Shown: positions 20,270 to 32,981, counted from the first letter of the stretch. The stretch: 64,000 bases of DNA from Coniochaeta sp. PMI_546 (GCA_021432605.1 MU271145.1:1674001-1738000), one strand, 5' to 3'. Notes: a model not told the origin generated them from the letters alone. Translations and numbers: made by a program.

Positions 20270-22392
20270 TCACGGTCCCTGGGTTACGGCAAGCATCGTA
20301 TCGAACTCGGCCATGATGCCTTCGTCGGCATTGATGGAGCTGATCATCTGCTCCTGCGTGAAGCCGACCCAGAACGCGGGGTTGATCTGCTGCGCCTTCT
20401 TGGCTCGGTAGATCTCCTGCGCCACGGCCTTGACCTGGCCGCAGGCGGTATTGGCCGCTTTCCAGACATCGCTGATCTTGGTCAGAGCACCGATGTTGAG
20501 CCTGATTTGCTGTCGCAGGTCTTCCTCGTCGTGGATGAAGTACAGCGCCCACTTTGACAGGTGCACGATCGAGGCAAGCGTCACGACGCATGTGAAGAAG
20601 TGGGTGTGGTTCAGGACCGGGACTGGCATGGTGATCATCTGGCTGATCTCGTAGGCTGCTGTTACCGTGTGCTGCGTGTGCACATTAAACTCCTGGCCGG
20701 TCGCGACCGGCCGGTGGGGTGCGCAGGATGTCACCGCACGGGTCGGTGACGAGTCGAGCTGCGAGAGCGGCTGGTGGAGCATGATCGAGCAACTGTAATG
20801 CATTGGTCAGGTATGGAAACCAAGGTAATCGGCATTTTCCACGAACTTACGCATGAGTGATGAAATGTCCCTGGAACATCATCTCGTCCAGCTTGCATTT
20901 CTTGTTGATGTTGTGCCTCTTAGACTCTGGAAGGTGGATGCGCCAGTTGGTCAGGAGTGACTCTATCTTGGCCACGTTCTCGTCTCCTGGAAACAAGGTT
21001 ATCGGCGTCCGCATGAAGCGGCCCAGGTTACGTGCAGCGGCGATCCGATACGCGAATGACGAGAACGGGCGATCCTCGCCAGAGAAGATCTGATCATCAA
21101 AGTCTTCCATGTACATTGGCTGGGGGATATCCTGTTTGCCATGATTAGCACAGTGGATGAAACACTTTCGAAATCAAGGTTTCTTACCCCAGTGAGGTAT
21201 TGGTGCTCTTCGCATGGGAGGGCGACATCGGCGGCAATATCGAAGAGCAAGAAATTGGTGACACGATGCACCCCGGCAATCATGCCGTCGCAGACATACA
21301 AGTCCCACCATGTCCGGCGCCAGCTCTCCTCGAGAACTGGATTTCCCCCGCCATGCATCGCCGCAAATGAGCGGGTGTTCAGGTTGATCTCGAGCGCTAT
21401 GCGCTCACAATCAGCGAGCAACTCTCGCGCCCGTTCCTGTTGGCAGCTGCCATCAAGACCGATGATGATCAGTAGCAGTGCCTGGACGAGAAAGCCATCC
21501 TTGGGAGTACTAGGCAGATAGCACAAGCGGATGGCCTCGTCCAGGTAGATAGCTCGAGCGGGGCCGGCATCGATGTACAACGATCCGATCCACCGCATAG
21601 CTGTCACGACAGCGTCCAACTGTGTTTTGCCGTCGTTCATAAGCCGTAGCATCTGGTCCCTCGGCAAGACGAAGGGGTGACCGGCATGGAAAAAGTGATA
21701 AAAAGCCTCAAAGCACCGCTCCGGGAGCGTGGGCATCTGCTGGTTGGACGGCGTCGTTGCGAGACCCATGGGCCGGGAAGCACCATTGGTGGTAAGGAAG
21801 GGGTTTCGGAACACCTGCAGACTCGACAGCCCTCCCGGAGGCCCGGAAAATGGTGAAGCAGGATCGGCTTCCGGGAGGATGATAGCCGGGTTGAAGCCGG
21901 CGACGGACATGGTGGTCACCGGTACCGGGACAGGCGTATGCCCGAGCATCATGGGGCAGCTGTCCCCGTTCGTCGAGACTGGAGGCGAGTCGGATGCATG
22001 CCGCTTGTTTGGATTGGCGGCAGTATTGCGTCGCGGACCCTTGTAACCACGGCGCGAGGCGACGTAGACACATTCAGAGTTGGAGCTAAGGCATCGTGAA
22101 CATGGTGTCATGCCATCACACTTGAGATGCTTGCTTCGCTGCAGTTGGCGACCACGGGCGCACGTCAGCATCAACCAATATACGGCAACTTCACTGAATG
22201 AGGCGTGCACGCGAGACATACACAGGCTAAACAAGCTGCAGGCACTGACGGAGGAGGAGGCGGCTGCGAGCCCTTGCCATCACCGCTTCCCAATGGGGGG
22301 CCTGGCGTGGTAGTCGCCGTTCCGTCGTTGAACTGGGTCGGCGAGTTGCTGCTGGAAGTCGCCGAAACGGTTTCAGGTGAGAAAGAGTCCAT
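20270..22392 (-). CDS. Zn2Cys6 fungal-type transcription factor
   Basis: Nuclear DNA-binding regulator. Four exons: 22222-22392, 21188-22138, 20851-21131 and 20270-20792; introns of 83, 56 and 58 nt give 641 residues. The ATG at 22392 (MDSFSPETVSATSSSNSP) leads a Ser/Pro-rich N-terminus. The zinc cluster reads CLAC-RSKHLKCDGMTPCSRCLSSNSEC, six Cys with the usual spacing, followed by the basic linker SRRGYKGPRRN. The first intron (phase 0) falls inside the cluster, right after the second Cys. The middle region has the fungal_trans pattern (CFEAFYHFFHAGHPFVLPRD, RTWWDLYVCDG, DIAADVALPCEEHQYLTG). The C-terminal helices (about 470-641) complete the usual length. The target genes are unknown; neither neighbour (ABCG transporter, HeLo protein) is proven to be regulated by it. 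Confidence 0.93.
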
Positions 22393-24694
22393 TGTCGGTG
22401 GATTCGAGGCGTGCGGCACAGCTAATGCAAGTTCGTGCTCGATGCCCGCCAGTATTGAAGTGGAGAAACAGATTGATTGTGCTGGCTACGAACGTGCGGT
22501 GAGTTAGACGAAATGATGAATGATGGACTGATCGATTCATGCTCGCATCGCAAGCTACGTACTTGTACGTGTGGCCGTCGCAGGGTTCGCCACGGTAACA
22601 CGGCGGGTGGTTCGTTGCCGTTCCGGAGCCGGGTCGCTGCCTCTATCAGCGGAACACACGTAAGAGTGCTGCCACGAGTCTTGCGCTCTCAAGGTAGAAT
22701 AATGCGTCGCAAGGCAAAAAAAAAGAGGAGAGCGAGTTATGTACCCTGTTTATGTGATGATGATGTTTAAAATGGGGCCCAGTGAGGGGAGCGGAGAGGA
22801 ATGAGATGACAACCTAAAGACCCCCCAACGAAAACACGGCTTTGTAGTGTAAAATCTTGTGCGCCAACGGGTCCTCCGGTTTGCGTGGATTACGGGACGC
22901 ACCGCCTCAGCCGTAAATCCAGTCTTCAATCGTCTCTTGACATATGACAAGGCAATACCTAAGGTAAGGTAACCTACCTTGACTCTACGGACGAGTCAGG
23001 TCGCCGGCGCCAATCGGTATTGCAACAAGGAAATTGGGGGGTTCCCGCATGGCTAGCACAAGGGGAATGTCGACATCCCCGCAGCTTTCCAACGGTCGAG
23101 GATGTCGGCGTCGGGCTAAGGGCGGATCTAGCTGTCTAGGTCCTGTGGTATACACAATCCGCACTGTCACAGTGGGAAGGAAGAGCTTCGTTAGTGCACC
23201 ATGTTAAGGGCGGGAGGCACAGTGCTCGTCGCTAACCGGGCTGGCGTGGCACCCATTGCACCACCCATTGCAGCCATCTAGAAATGTGTGATTGGCCTGC
23301 ATCTCGGGTTTCCCTGCAGAAGGGGCTGAATTTACACGGTAGGAACCCATACCACGGCACTCCTGGCACGTTTTGATGTGCCATTCAGCTATGATTTGCC
23401 TGGCTCCCCCTTGCTCAGGAGCACGGGATGCAACAAGCAACAAGCATATAACCGATGCCTGTCCAGCTGTCGAGACGCTGCGTGTTGCCTCAGCTTGCTT
23501 CACTATCCTTGTGTCAGCTCGACACAGCTGACAAGATTCAATTTGTCCAGTACTCTTCCTCGTTCCGGAGATACTAGAATTCTATCACGTAGCTGCTGCT
23601 CGACGAAGCATCATGAAGTTTGGATTACATAGTAGAGTGCGTTCTTCTTGTCCAAGTTTCGTTGCACGGGATAGCACCACCGGGTTGGCTGCTGATTCAT
23701 GATGGAGATCCTGCTACGAGGAAGTACATGATCGAGATCTCCCCAAGTGTACACGTGTAGAGCAAGATAGCGCTAACCCGGTATGTTACGCCGTATCCAC
23801 ATCCTGCAAAAGCAAAGTCAGTCAAGTGAGCTAAACCAGCCAAGAGCTCGTGGAATCCGTCAGCTTTGTTCGCCGGGCAGATCAGATCTGGCTTGGGGAC
23901 CGCGTCCAGATGCCCGAGGCTGAAGCGGTGCACATGCTCGGCGTCGCATCAGGAATGCCGCCAGCCGCAATATGGGCTTGACCTCGTAATCTGATCAACT
24001 CTGTTGCAAATTGCCGCGCTTGAAGAAGATGAATTAACGAGCCCTGACATCTCGATGTAGTTCTGCCGTGGCCGGTTCGTGACAGGTTGGTACCCGCGCT
24101 ACTATGGTACTACGTCTAGTGTAGTGTACACGTCTAGTATACTGTGAACAGTGAGACTAAGGCAAGATGGCAGGTGGGCCGGAGAACCTCTTCGGTTAGA
24201 CTTGAACTCTATCCCAGAAAACACTTCCAGGTTGAATAACGTCCAGGTTAGAGTTGCCAGCCAAGAGACGGTTGCTCCTGCCTGTCTTGATTCCCTCGAC
24301 AACTTTGAAGCTGTCACCAACGCAAATTCAAGCCACAGCCAACCGGAGTTCTGCAATGACATCTGATATGATGTACTGCGAGTTTGTTTTAAGGTAGGTA
24401 TGTGCCACCAGCGGCTTCTTCCTTTCCGGCAAATCACTGTGCATAACATGACTGCCGGGGTGGCTGAAGCGATTGGACTCCCACTTCGCGTCAATTTCAA
24501 ACCCACACTTGGCATCAGTACAGTCTGATGTGTAACCCCTTATCAACGCCCCCTTCCTATAAGCAGTCGCAAGTGTTGGAACGCTGTTAGCCTGGATAGA
24601 CTTTCGGACAATTGCGCTACGATAGGCACGGTACTCAACGGCGAGACCGCGGAGTTTCTAGCTTACACTTGGTCTTGAGCAAGACGTCTAAGCC
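22393..24694. other. intergenic, divergent promoters; no gene seen
   Basis: 2.3 kb between the divergent Zn2Cys6 and HeLo genes. Holds the second copy of GTGTACACGTGTAGAG (23747-23762), a related GTGTACACGTCTAG near 24125, and short TAAGGTA motifs near 22960-22980. No coding feature or RNA gene could be supported. Confidence 0.45.
23747..23762. promoter_or_regulatory. 16-bp CACGTG-containing motif, copy 2
   Basis: GTGTACACGTGTAGAG, identical over 16 bases to the copy 4.5 kb away at 19270; both are intergenic and flank the Zn2Cys6 gene on either side. Confidence 0.35.
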
Positions 24695-26671
24695 ATGGAT
24701 CCGGTCTCCGCGGCTGGGCTCGCCCTTGGCGTCGCCTCCATCGGCCTCCAGATCTATACCGGCTGCATCCAGGGTAGGAGGCCTCCTTTTGGCGACACAA
24801 CTCTATGCCGTGCTTAGCTAAGGATGATAGGCGTTCAGCTCCTAATCACCGCAAAGAACTTTCCAGAGGATTGCGAATATCTGAACTTGAGGTTGCGCAT
24901 GGAACAACAAAGACTGTTTGCGTGGAGTGAGACATCCGGCCTTCTGGACCTAGATGCCAAGAACCAGAAGAAAGTGCTCGAGTCTAATACCTTCGTCCTT
25001 CATCGTCAAACGGTATTGGACTTGTTGGTTCAGGTCCAGTGCCTGTTTCGCGAGTTCGAAGACAAGCAGAAACGGTATCGGAATCTGCAGACAGCCAGCG
25101 AGCAGGATGATGTCTTGGAGCGGCCAGAGAAGGACGCCGCCGAGGCGAAATTTCCGCTGATAGCTAGAAGGAGAGACTTCATCAAGAAGGCCATGTTGAG
25201 CCTCAGAGAGTCCTCGAAAGAGGCAGCTACAAGACTTCGATGGGTGTCCTTCGACAAAGTCGCTTTTGAGACGCTGCTGTCTAGGTTTGCAACATTGAAC
25301 GATAACATGACTGACATCCTAGATGCCCGTTTACAAGTGGAGATACACCATACGGTGCAAGACACAAATCGAGGTGTGCTGCAGCTTCACCACAAGATTG
25401 CCGACCTTGGTCGACTGGTCATGGCTCTCAATGTCAAGCTTGAAGCCAGCGTGCCGGCTTCAGTATCTCACATGTCAGCAGCCCAGAAGGAAGCTAATGC
25501 ATCCGGGCTGCAGCTGTTAGCTCAACTTGCCAAGTTCAAGGCTTTCAACGAGTCTATGGAGTCCGACAAGAAGGCCCCGTGGGATGACGCCACGGCAATG
25601 TGTCTAGGACTTGGAAGTCCGGATCAACAGAAAGACCTGATGCTTGACCGCTCAATGGTCACTCTGGACCCAGCCGTGGATTCAGCTGATTTACCAAGAT
25701 GTGAAGCGCAGCTCACTCTACCTTCAGGTGACCAGAAAAGGGTTTGGGTTGAATGGAAGGAGTACGAGCGCCAGAAGCCCGGTGATCTGTCGCCGCCCAA
25801 GGAGGTTATTATTGAACGTGTTCGAAAACTCGCAGCCTTGCTAAACCACAGCCCCAAACCCGAAGCTTTTCGTACGCCTCACTGCCTGGGCTTCTTCGAC
25901 AAGGCCTCCCGGACGCCAGGCGGTGAGGATGAGGAAGATGCATTGGACCTCCGCCTCGGTCTCATCTTCGAACGACCATCGGATGAGAATCTTGACACAT
26001 CTTTGCCGCCGGTCTCCCTGCGCGAACTCCTGGTTTCGGAGCGTAAACCGCGGGTCACAGAAAGGATCAAGCTCGCTCTGGCAATTAGCAACTGTCTTCT
26101 GTATCTACATGCAGTCAACTGGCTACACAAGGGTTTACGGAGCCACAATATTGTCTTTTTCCGCACAACCAAGGGACAGGTCGACTACAGCAAGCCCTAC
26201 CTCTCCGGATTTGACTTTTCACGGCCTGCACGTCCTGAGGAGATGACCGACATTCCAGGCGATGATGCTGAATTTGACCTCTACCGCCATCCGCAAGCCC
26301 AGTCCACCAATCCCGGCGAGAGGGCGCGCTTCAAGAAGAGCTTTGACATCTACAGCCTAGGTGTACTGCTCGTCGAGATCGCGCACTGGGACACGATTGA
26401 CCGGATTTTCAGGATCAACCTTAGCGTAGCTCGAAGTCGGCCTTCTATAGCCCTCCGACTGAAGTCGAGTCTTCTCGCCGCTGACGTGATGGCGACCATC
26501 GGCGCGGCGGTGGGCGAAGTGTACGAGAATGCCACACGTATATGCATATCTGGCGGTCCCTCGCTAGGCCTTGAAGATGGAGATGACGAGACAGACGGCG
26601 CTGTAGCGGCGAGACTCTCGATGGCGTTCTATGAAAATGTTGTCAAGGAGCTTGATAGTGTGAGAGTCTAG
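24695..26671 (+). CDS. HeLo-domain protein with degenerate kinase-like domain
   Basis: Exons 24695-24773 and 24831-26671, phase-1 intron of 57 nt; 639 residues. The N-terminus MDPVSAAGLALGVASIGLQIYTGCIQG and the following helices (EYLNLRLRMEQQRLFAWSE, about residue 40) are the signature of the HeLo/prion-inhibition-and-propagation domain, known as a membrane-targeting cell-death domain in HET-S and related to the four-helix bundle of MLKL. It runs to about 210. From about 330 a kinase-like fold follows (LTLPSGDQKRVWVEWKEYE, then LRLGLIFERPS, VSLRELLVSE, RIKLALAISNCLLYLHAVNWLHKG). The catalytic loop is GLRSHNIVFF at about 456-468, without the HRD aspartate, and DFG is replaced by SGFDFSRP (about 484), so it is probably a pseudokinase. 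The first exon encodes just the very N-terminal hydrophobic helix. Likely role is regulated membrane-acting response (non-self recognition or immunity-like); the upstream signal is unknown. Confidence 0.87.
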
Positions 26672-27035
26672 ATCACGAGACGTTACGAGCCCGATTTTTC
26701 GTATACATGGATGGTAAAGCTCGGGCGAGCGACCCTATCTTATTGTGAAAAGTCCTCAATTAGGAAGCTGTTCCGTTTCGAACGGACAGGCCATGCAGCG
26801 TTGCGGCGATGTTGCATTACATGCCGTCCCCACTCATGCTTATCCATGATTTCTCACGAACAGTTCCGGAGAGCTTCAAGAGCACGAGGTCCCGCCAGCT
26901 CAGAACTTCACCGCTTGCAGTGTGATACTTACTGTGCTGCCGTGGCAGTGATCTTCCAGAGACTGGCGGACAAGCGTAAGACCTGTGGTCCGTTGATGCT
27001 GTTCTGCTGTCTTGCAAGACATATCACTGACCTGC
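26672..27035. other. short intergenic spacer
   Basis: About 360 bp between two co-oriented genes (HeLo protein and P450); nothing recognisable. Confidence 0.5.
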
Positions 27036-28921
27036 ATGATTGGGATGGCGACTTTTGGCTTTGTCACCAGCACTCTCGCTGTTCAAGCAGCTGCGCTTCT
27101 GGTAGGCCCTTGGAGTCTTCATTGGCATTAAAGATCTGGCTGCCGCGTTGCTGACACTATTTAGGCTATAACATTGGGTCTGCTCCAGATCGCACGACGA
27201 TTGTTCTTCCATCCGCTATCCAAGTTTCCAGGGCCATGGTTGAACGCAGTATCTGAAATTCCGGAAGCTTACCAGCTCATCAGAGGCCGGCAGCACTCCT
27301 GCCACAGAAAGTTGCACGACAAATATGGTATGGCTGCTATCCATGGGCCAGAAGGCTGGGTAATTTTCATCTGCTGACCTCTTCCAAGGGCCGGTCGTAC
27401 GCATCGCCCCCAACGAACTTGCCTTCTGCGGTGCGAAAGCATGGGACGACATCTACGGAAACAAGGTTGGTGTCGACAGATGCAAAATTGACGGCATGAA
27501 CGCGTTCTAATTGCCACATCGCTGCAACAGCCAGGGAAGCCGGACATGGAGAAGTCTCCGCTTGCAGCAGGAGGACTCCCGCCGGGACTGAAGGCAAGGG
27601 CCATGACGCTGGCATCGTGGGAAGACCACGCCCGACAACGAAAAGCATTCGCCTACCCCTTCTCCAACACGGCCCTCCTACAACAGGAGCCACTGATACA
27701 AGGGTGGGTCGATAAACTCGTCGCAGCACTGGGCAAGTTCGCAGACGAGGGCAAATCTGCAAACCTGGCTGCTTGGTTCACCTACACAACTTTTGATATC
27801 ATCGGCGACCTCTGCTTCGACGAGCCGTTCGGGTGTCTAGACGCCGGACAGGCTACAGACTGGTCGAGGAACGTCGTCAACATCGGCACTGCTGGGGCCT
27901 TCGAGCAGGCGACGAGGCGTGTCGCCGGCATCGGCACGTGGCTCCAGGGGCAGATGGCCATGTGGCTCGTTCCCAGCGTCTACCGGACCTGGAGAACGAA
28001 GCACTTCGCCCTCAGCGCGGAGAAAACTAAACGCCGCATTGCGGACAAGGACAGGGAGCACAAGGACTTTATATACTACATCTTGAAGAACAACGAGTCG
28101 AAGTCTCTGCTCTCGGATCTGGAGATCATCATGAACTCTGCTTTATTCATGTGAGTGTTAACAAGGGATGGACACGGTATCTTGGTTTCTCGGAAGTATC
28201 GAAGGCTGACTGTGGTGTTACACAGAGGAGCGGGTAGTGACACAACAGCGATCGCCCTCAGTGCATGGATGTACCTGATCCTCACCAATGAAAAGGCTTA
28301 CCAGAAGCTCGTTGCCGAGATCCGGGGAGCTTTCAAGTCGCACAAGGACATCTCGTGGACCGGCGCGAGGGACCTGCCATACTTGGATGCTTGCATCAAT
28401 GAGACTCTGAGGATGTTTCCTCCAGTTCCGGGAAACTTGAACCGCGTCGTGCCCTCGGAGGGTGCCTTGATAGACGGCAGATGGGTTGCGGGTGAGGTGA
28501 GCAATATTGACCACTCAGATTGTGCTTTGCAACCCTTGTGACATACTCATTCGCAACTCAGACAACCGTGTCGGTCTCTTCTTGGGCCGCGTCGCATTCG
28601 CCCCAGAGTTTCACCGATCCGCTCACCTTCGCACCTGAACGCTGGCTTGAATCTGAGAGGGACAGGTATCCGCGACACATCAAAGAAGCCACACAGCCAT
28701 TCTTGTGTGGACCGAGAGGATGCATCGGCAAGAACCTATCCTACATCGAACAGCGCCTGATCATATGCCACTTGGTCTGGAACTTTGATTTCGAGCTAGC
28801 GAGCGAGCTGAGCGAGGCGAACAAGCTTTGGAGCATGGAAGACGATATGAAGCACATGGTGTCGTATCTCACATGGGAAAAACCGGACCTCTGGGTCAGG
28901 TTGAAGAGGGTCGTGAGATGA
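27036..28921 (+). CDS. cytochrome P450, CYP65/isotrichodermin-hydroxylase-like
   Basis: Membrane-anchored haem monooxygenase. Six exons (27036-27101, 27165-27327, 27389-27465, 27531-28150, 28226-28496, 28562-28921) with five introns of 61-75 nt close to 518 residues. The N-terminal anchor MIGMATFGFVTSTLAVQAAA plus LGLLQIARRLFF is followed by HPLSKFPGPWLNAV and LHDKYGPVVRIAPNELAF, a CYP65-type N-terminus. I-helix AGSDTTA, K-helix ETLR, PERWLE region and haem loop FLCGPRGCIGKN (Cys about 453) are all intact. A second in-frame ATG lies at 27045. Relatives act in secondary metabolism (trichothecene-like pathways) or xenobiotic oxidation; no terpene cyclase or other backbone enzyme is nearby, so the substrate is open. 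Confidence 0.94.
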
Positions 28922-29651
28922 GGGCGGGAAATCCGGGGGAAGGAAAGGTACTCCGCATCTCTTGGCAGGGGTTTATGTTCTATTTCCTTCTCTGAGCCGG
29001 CTTCGACAGTGATGCTGTGTGGTTGCGTCAACGCTCGATTCGTCATGATGTGCTCAACAACCGCAAGGGCGTTGCGCCCGGTTGAAGTCGTGGGTTCCCC
29101 AACTTCGGCGGAGCGGGTGTCATTGATAGCTTTGAACTCGGTTGGGTATTGCAACCTTCTCCAAATCTCCGCTTGTTCTTTTTGCACCAGTTTTCGACAC
29201 TTGAGATCTTTTCTTCCCACCAAACGTCGAATTTAGCCTAAAGCAGCACCAGGATGTTGATGTCACTCCATGATGCGGGCAGCGGGGCAAGACAAGCTTT
29301 TCTCTGAATGTCCTCGACATTAGCGCTTGGAGAAAGACCCGGTGCCTTAATATCGAACCGGGATGTTGACTTCGATCTTGGGTGCCGACTTGTCCTCCCC
29401 AGATGCTGTCGTTCCGGGCTATTGGATGATGAGGAGTAGGGGGGGGGGAGGAAGTTCGCCTCAACGGGGAACTGGAAGCTGGTCCACCGCTGGTCCCGGC
29501 AACTCGTTCCCATAGATTGAAGTGCGGAGGTTGGGGCAAATGGGTCGGATTGGCGATATTAAAAGGATCTGCTTGGTAGGTAGCACTGCTCATATGCAAT
29601 GCCAGTCTCGTTGTTCCTCTTAGCCAGTGCCTCAGGACCAGGGTCTCGATC
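28922..29651. other. intergenic, 5' flank of carboxylesterase
   Basis: 730 bp between co-oriented genes. A G10 run lies at 29439-29448. No gene supported. Confidence 0.5.
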
Positions 29652-31783
29652 ATGGTTGGTCTTCTTGGGAGTGTAGCCCTTCTGGCTACGCTCGTCACCG
29701 GCGCGCCCTCACCTCAGAGCTTGAAGTCGAGCATCTCGCTCCTGGTCGACAATGACCTCCAAGGTGAGTGCTTGCTGCCCTCAACGGCCGTCACACGCTT
29801 AGGCTCAAGCTAACAAAGGGTTGTAGGCGCCAGTAGCCCTTCCGCAAGCTCGGCCGTCATACTCTTGAGCCGACGGGCCCAGGGGGATGCTGCTGCTGCT
29901 TGCCAGGGGCTGGGCGAGCAGCTCTGGTCTCCAGAGCTCAAGACGGCGAGCATCCAGGCCAATCTCGACTATCTCAAGTATCAGGGAAAGATTGGGGATT
30001 CGACGCTGCTGTGGATTGGCTCCTCGAACAACGAGTCTCGAGCAATCAGCGCCAGTGGGAAGATCACTGATGTTGACGCCGGACTACGCTTGCCTGCACT
30101 GTGCACCCAGACGGCACCGTTCGCGACTGGTTCGTCGCAGCCGAACACGAACACACAGTATCAGGTCTCGGTACATTCCAACAATGAGGACTACACTGGG
30201 TATGTTTGGTAGCGTCCCCCTTGAGCAAGACACTGCTGACTCTGTATCCTAGGTTCCGCGACAGACTCGCCTTCCGGTTCTTTGGCATCCGCTATGCGCC
30301 ACAGCCAAAGAGGTTCACGTACTCGACCCCATACAAGGGCTCGGGCGGATCAGTCTCAGCCCTGAACTACGGCTCGCAGTGCGTGCAAGGGAACAGTGGC
30401 TCTGAAGACTGTCTCTTCCTCAACATCTGGACCAACTACCTCCCCAAAGCCGGCTGCAAGCCCAACAAGGCCAACCTGAAGCCCGTCATGTTCTGGATAC
30501 ACGGCGGTGCCTTCACAGGCGGCACAGCCAACGACAACACCTTCGACGGCGGGAACATCGTCTCGCGTGGCGACGTGGTCCTGGTCGCCATCAACTACCG
30601 CCTCACGACCCTGGGCTTCCTCGCCCTGAAGGACGGCGTGACCAACGGCAATTTTGGTCTGGCCGACCAGATCAACGCTCTGGACTGGGTGCGGGCCAAC
30701 ATCCAAGACTTCGGCGGCGACCCGGACAGGATCACCATCTTCGGCCAGTCCGCCGGCGCCGGCTCCGTCCGCGCCATGATGGCCTCGCCCAAGGCCGTCG
30801 GCAAATTCGCCAATGCCATCCCCCTCAGCAATCTGGGCGGCATCAACTACGGCACTACGTACTCGCTGTACTACACCATCGACCAGGAAGTCCAAGCCGC
30901 GGCCAACGCCATCCTCGCCGCGACGAACTGCACCAACGCCCCCTCCCAAGTCGACTGTCTCCGCGCAGTCCCGGCCACCACCCTCGCCAGCGTGAGCACG
31001 CCAGCGCGCTTCCTGGTCGTCGACGGGACGTACCTCACCTCGAACCAACTACAGCTCTCCGGCCCCCGCCTCCCCTTCAACCTACTGATGGGCACCATGC
31101 GCGACGACGGCGCCCCCTTCATCAGCTACCCAAAAACCACCAACGAGACCGCCTACCTCGCCTCGTCTGGCTTCTCCATCCCCCCACAGAACCTCTTCCC
31201 CATCCCCGCGGGCGCCAACCAGACCCTGGACCTATACAACATGACCTCCCGCCTGGCCACCGACGGCATCTTCCGGTGCATCGACGAGGCAACCGTAAAG
31301 CGCGGCCTCGACACCGGCCGCCTGGGCGACAAGGTCTACTACTACGAGTTCGACCGGAGCTACCAGACCCGCGGCTGGCCGGGGACGGACGTCTGCGAGG
31401 CGCCCCGGACCCCGGAACGCCCCAACGGCGACCCTTCGCTGCCTTACTTCAAGTGCCACTCGGGCGAGCTGTACTACGTCTTCGGCAACCTCGCCTTCCA
31501 GGGCCTGCCGTACAGGGACGACAAGGACCTGCCGTTCGAGCGGTTCGTGCTGGACTCGTTCTCGTCCTTTGCCAGGACGGGGAACCCGAATCCCGACGCT
31601 GGGTTTCTGAAGGCGAGGGGGTTCAGTGATACGGCGGCCGAGATTGCGGCTGTGGGCGAGTGGAAGCCTGCTACCAAGGGGGATTTGACGCTGAGGTCGC
31701 TTGATTGGCCTAGTAGCCAGGGCGGGTTCAGGGAGCTGCCGCAGTGTGATGCGCTGGGGTTGGGGTTGGACTATTATGGGTAG
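29652..31783 (+). CDS. secreted type-B carboxylesterase/lipase
   Basis: Alpha/beta-hydrolase of the cholinesterase-like family; hydrolyses carboxyl esters outside the cell. Exons 29652-29763, 29827-30199 and 30253-31783, introns 63 and 53 nt (phases 1 and 2), 671 residues. The signal peptide is MVGLLGSVALLATLVTG. Hallmarks are EDCLFLNIW, PVMFWIHGGAFTGG (oxyanion region), NYRLTTLGFLAL, the nucleophile elbow FGQSAGAGSVRAM (Ser about 360), and near the end FKCHSGELYYVFGN with the catalytic His. The protein is about 100 residues longer than typical family members because of an N-terminal segment (GASSPSASSAVILLSRRAQGDAAA.. NSNNEDYTG) that precedes the core. Several NxS/T sites fit secretion. The natural substrate is unknown (wall esters, lipids or xenobiotics). 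Confidence 0.93.
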
Positions 31784-32981
31784 ATAGATGGGTGAGTGAG
31801 GATGTGTTGAGATGTACATACATGTAGTAAAGGGGGGGAAATATAGTAATGTAGCTGAAGTCCTTCAGCATGTGAGCTTGTGTCGCAAACAGTTCCGAAA
31901 GGAGTGTAACCCAATACTACCTGACTGGTGCCATGTCTGGATAGTTTCTGGTCTGTCTTGAAGGACTACATGTCAGTCCAAGGAGTGGAGAGATTGGACA
32001 TGAGCCACGACATGCGTGGCTGACAGCGGCGGTGTAGCATCATATCGGGGTATGATGAGATGACAGATGTCGTTGTGGGCGAGAATCACCAGGTGTACCA
32101 GTCGGTGCTCTCATAAGGCAAACACACACAGAGTCACCCTTACAGTTGAAATGCTATGCTGCGTAACATGACAGCACAAACATGCTGCGACTCCCCGTTT
32201 GCTCACGAGGGGCCCTAGTTTGGCTAGAAGGAGGGTTCTTGCCCAGCGGACACCTCTACCTACCTGTATATGGGAAGAAGGAAGGGAGCAAAGCAACTTC
32301 TTAATATAGGCGAATCATCACCGCCGATACGATGAAGTTGCCTGGGTTCTGCATCCTACTTTCATCACATCTGAGTTTAACGCACCTTCTCCTAGACTTA
32401 CATTCACTCTCTAAAGGTTTATGGTGACTGTACCTTTCAGCCAGTATCATCAATGCTCCTTTGATCCCCGCGCTGTAAATGCGAGCGATAGCAAAATGCA
32501 CGTAATCTGCCGTAGTAGAGACAGCAACGCGAGTCATTGTCTTCGGCCCGGTCCGGAGCTTGACGTGATCACTTTCCTTCCCGTTGGTGGGGCCGGATAA
32601 GGAAACTGATAAGAAGGCGGGGCAGGCCCGGCGGCATCCCGGCGGCCGGGGCCCTCCGGCCGAGCTCCACCGTCCCGATCACATCGCATCCGACTGAGGC
32701 GGCTTTGAAGTGGCCGACGGCAGATACGGGCTGGCTGGTTCTCTACCGAAACACCTCCTGGAATGCTAGATCTCCCTAGTATCTCCGGAGATCCTTGAGC
32801 TTCAACTGCGCCACGCGGATAACTAGATTTATCTGTCTGAGACGCTTCTAGACTCTCAAGTTTTATCTCTCCCAACTTTATCTCTCACTCTTGATCGAGA
32901 GGTCTTGGATCTTCGGACTGACTTCACCACCTACCTGATTTTTTTCTTTTAGAAACTTGGTGAGAGCGTCATTCAGCCAGG
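31784..32981. other. intergenic, promoter of biuret/allophanate fusion gene
   Basis: 1.2 kb. The last 150 bases are pyrimidine-rich (TATCTCTCCC, TATCTCTCAC), as in many fungal promoters/leaders. No gene or RNA feature is supported. GATA sites are present (for example GATAAG near 32610 on the + strand), which would fit nitrogen control, but such short sites are common by chance. Confidence 0.45.

Noticed and set aside
24450-24610. GGGGTGGCTGAAGCGATTGGACT, like a tRNA-Ser A-box region
   Set aside because: No B box follows at the required distance.
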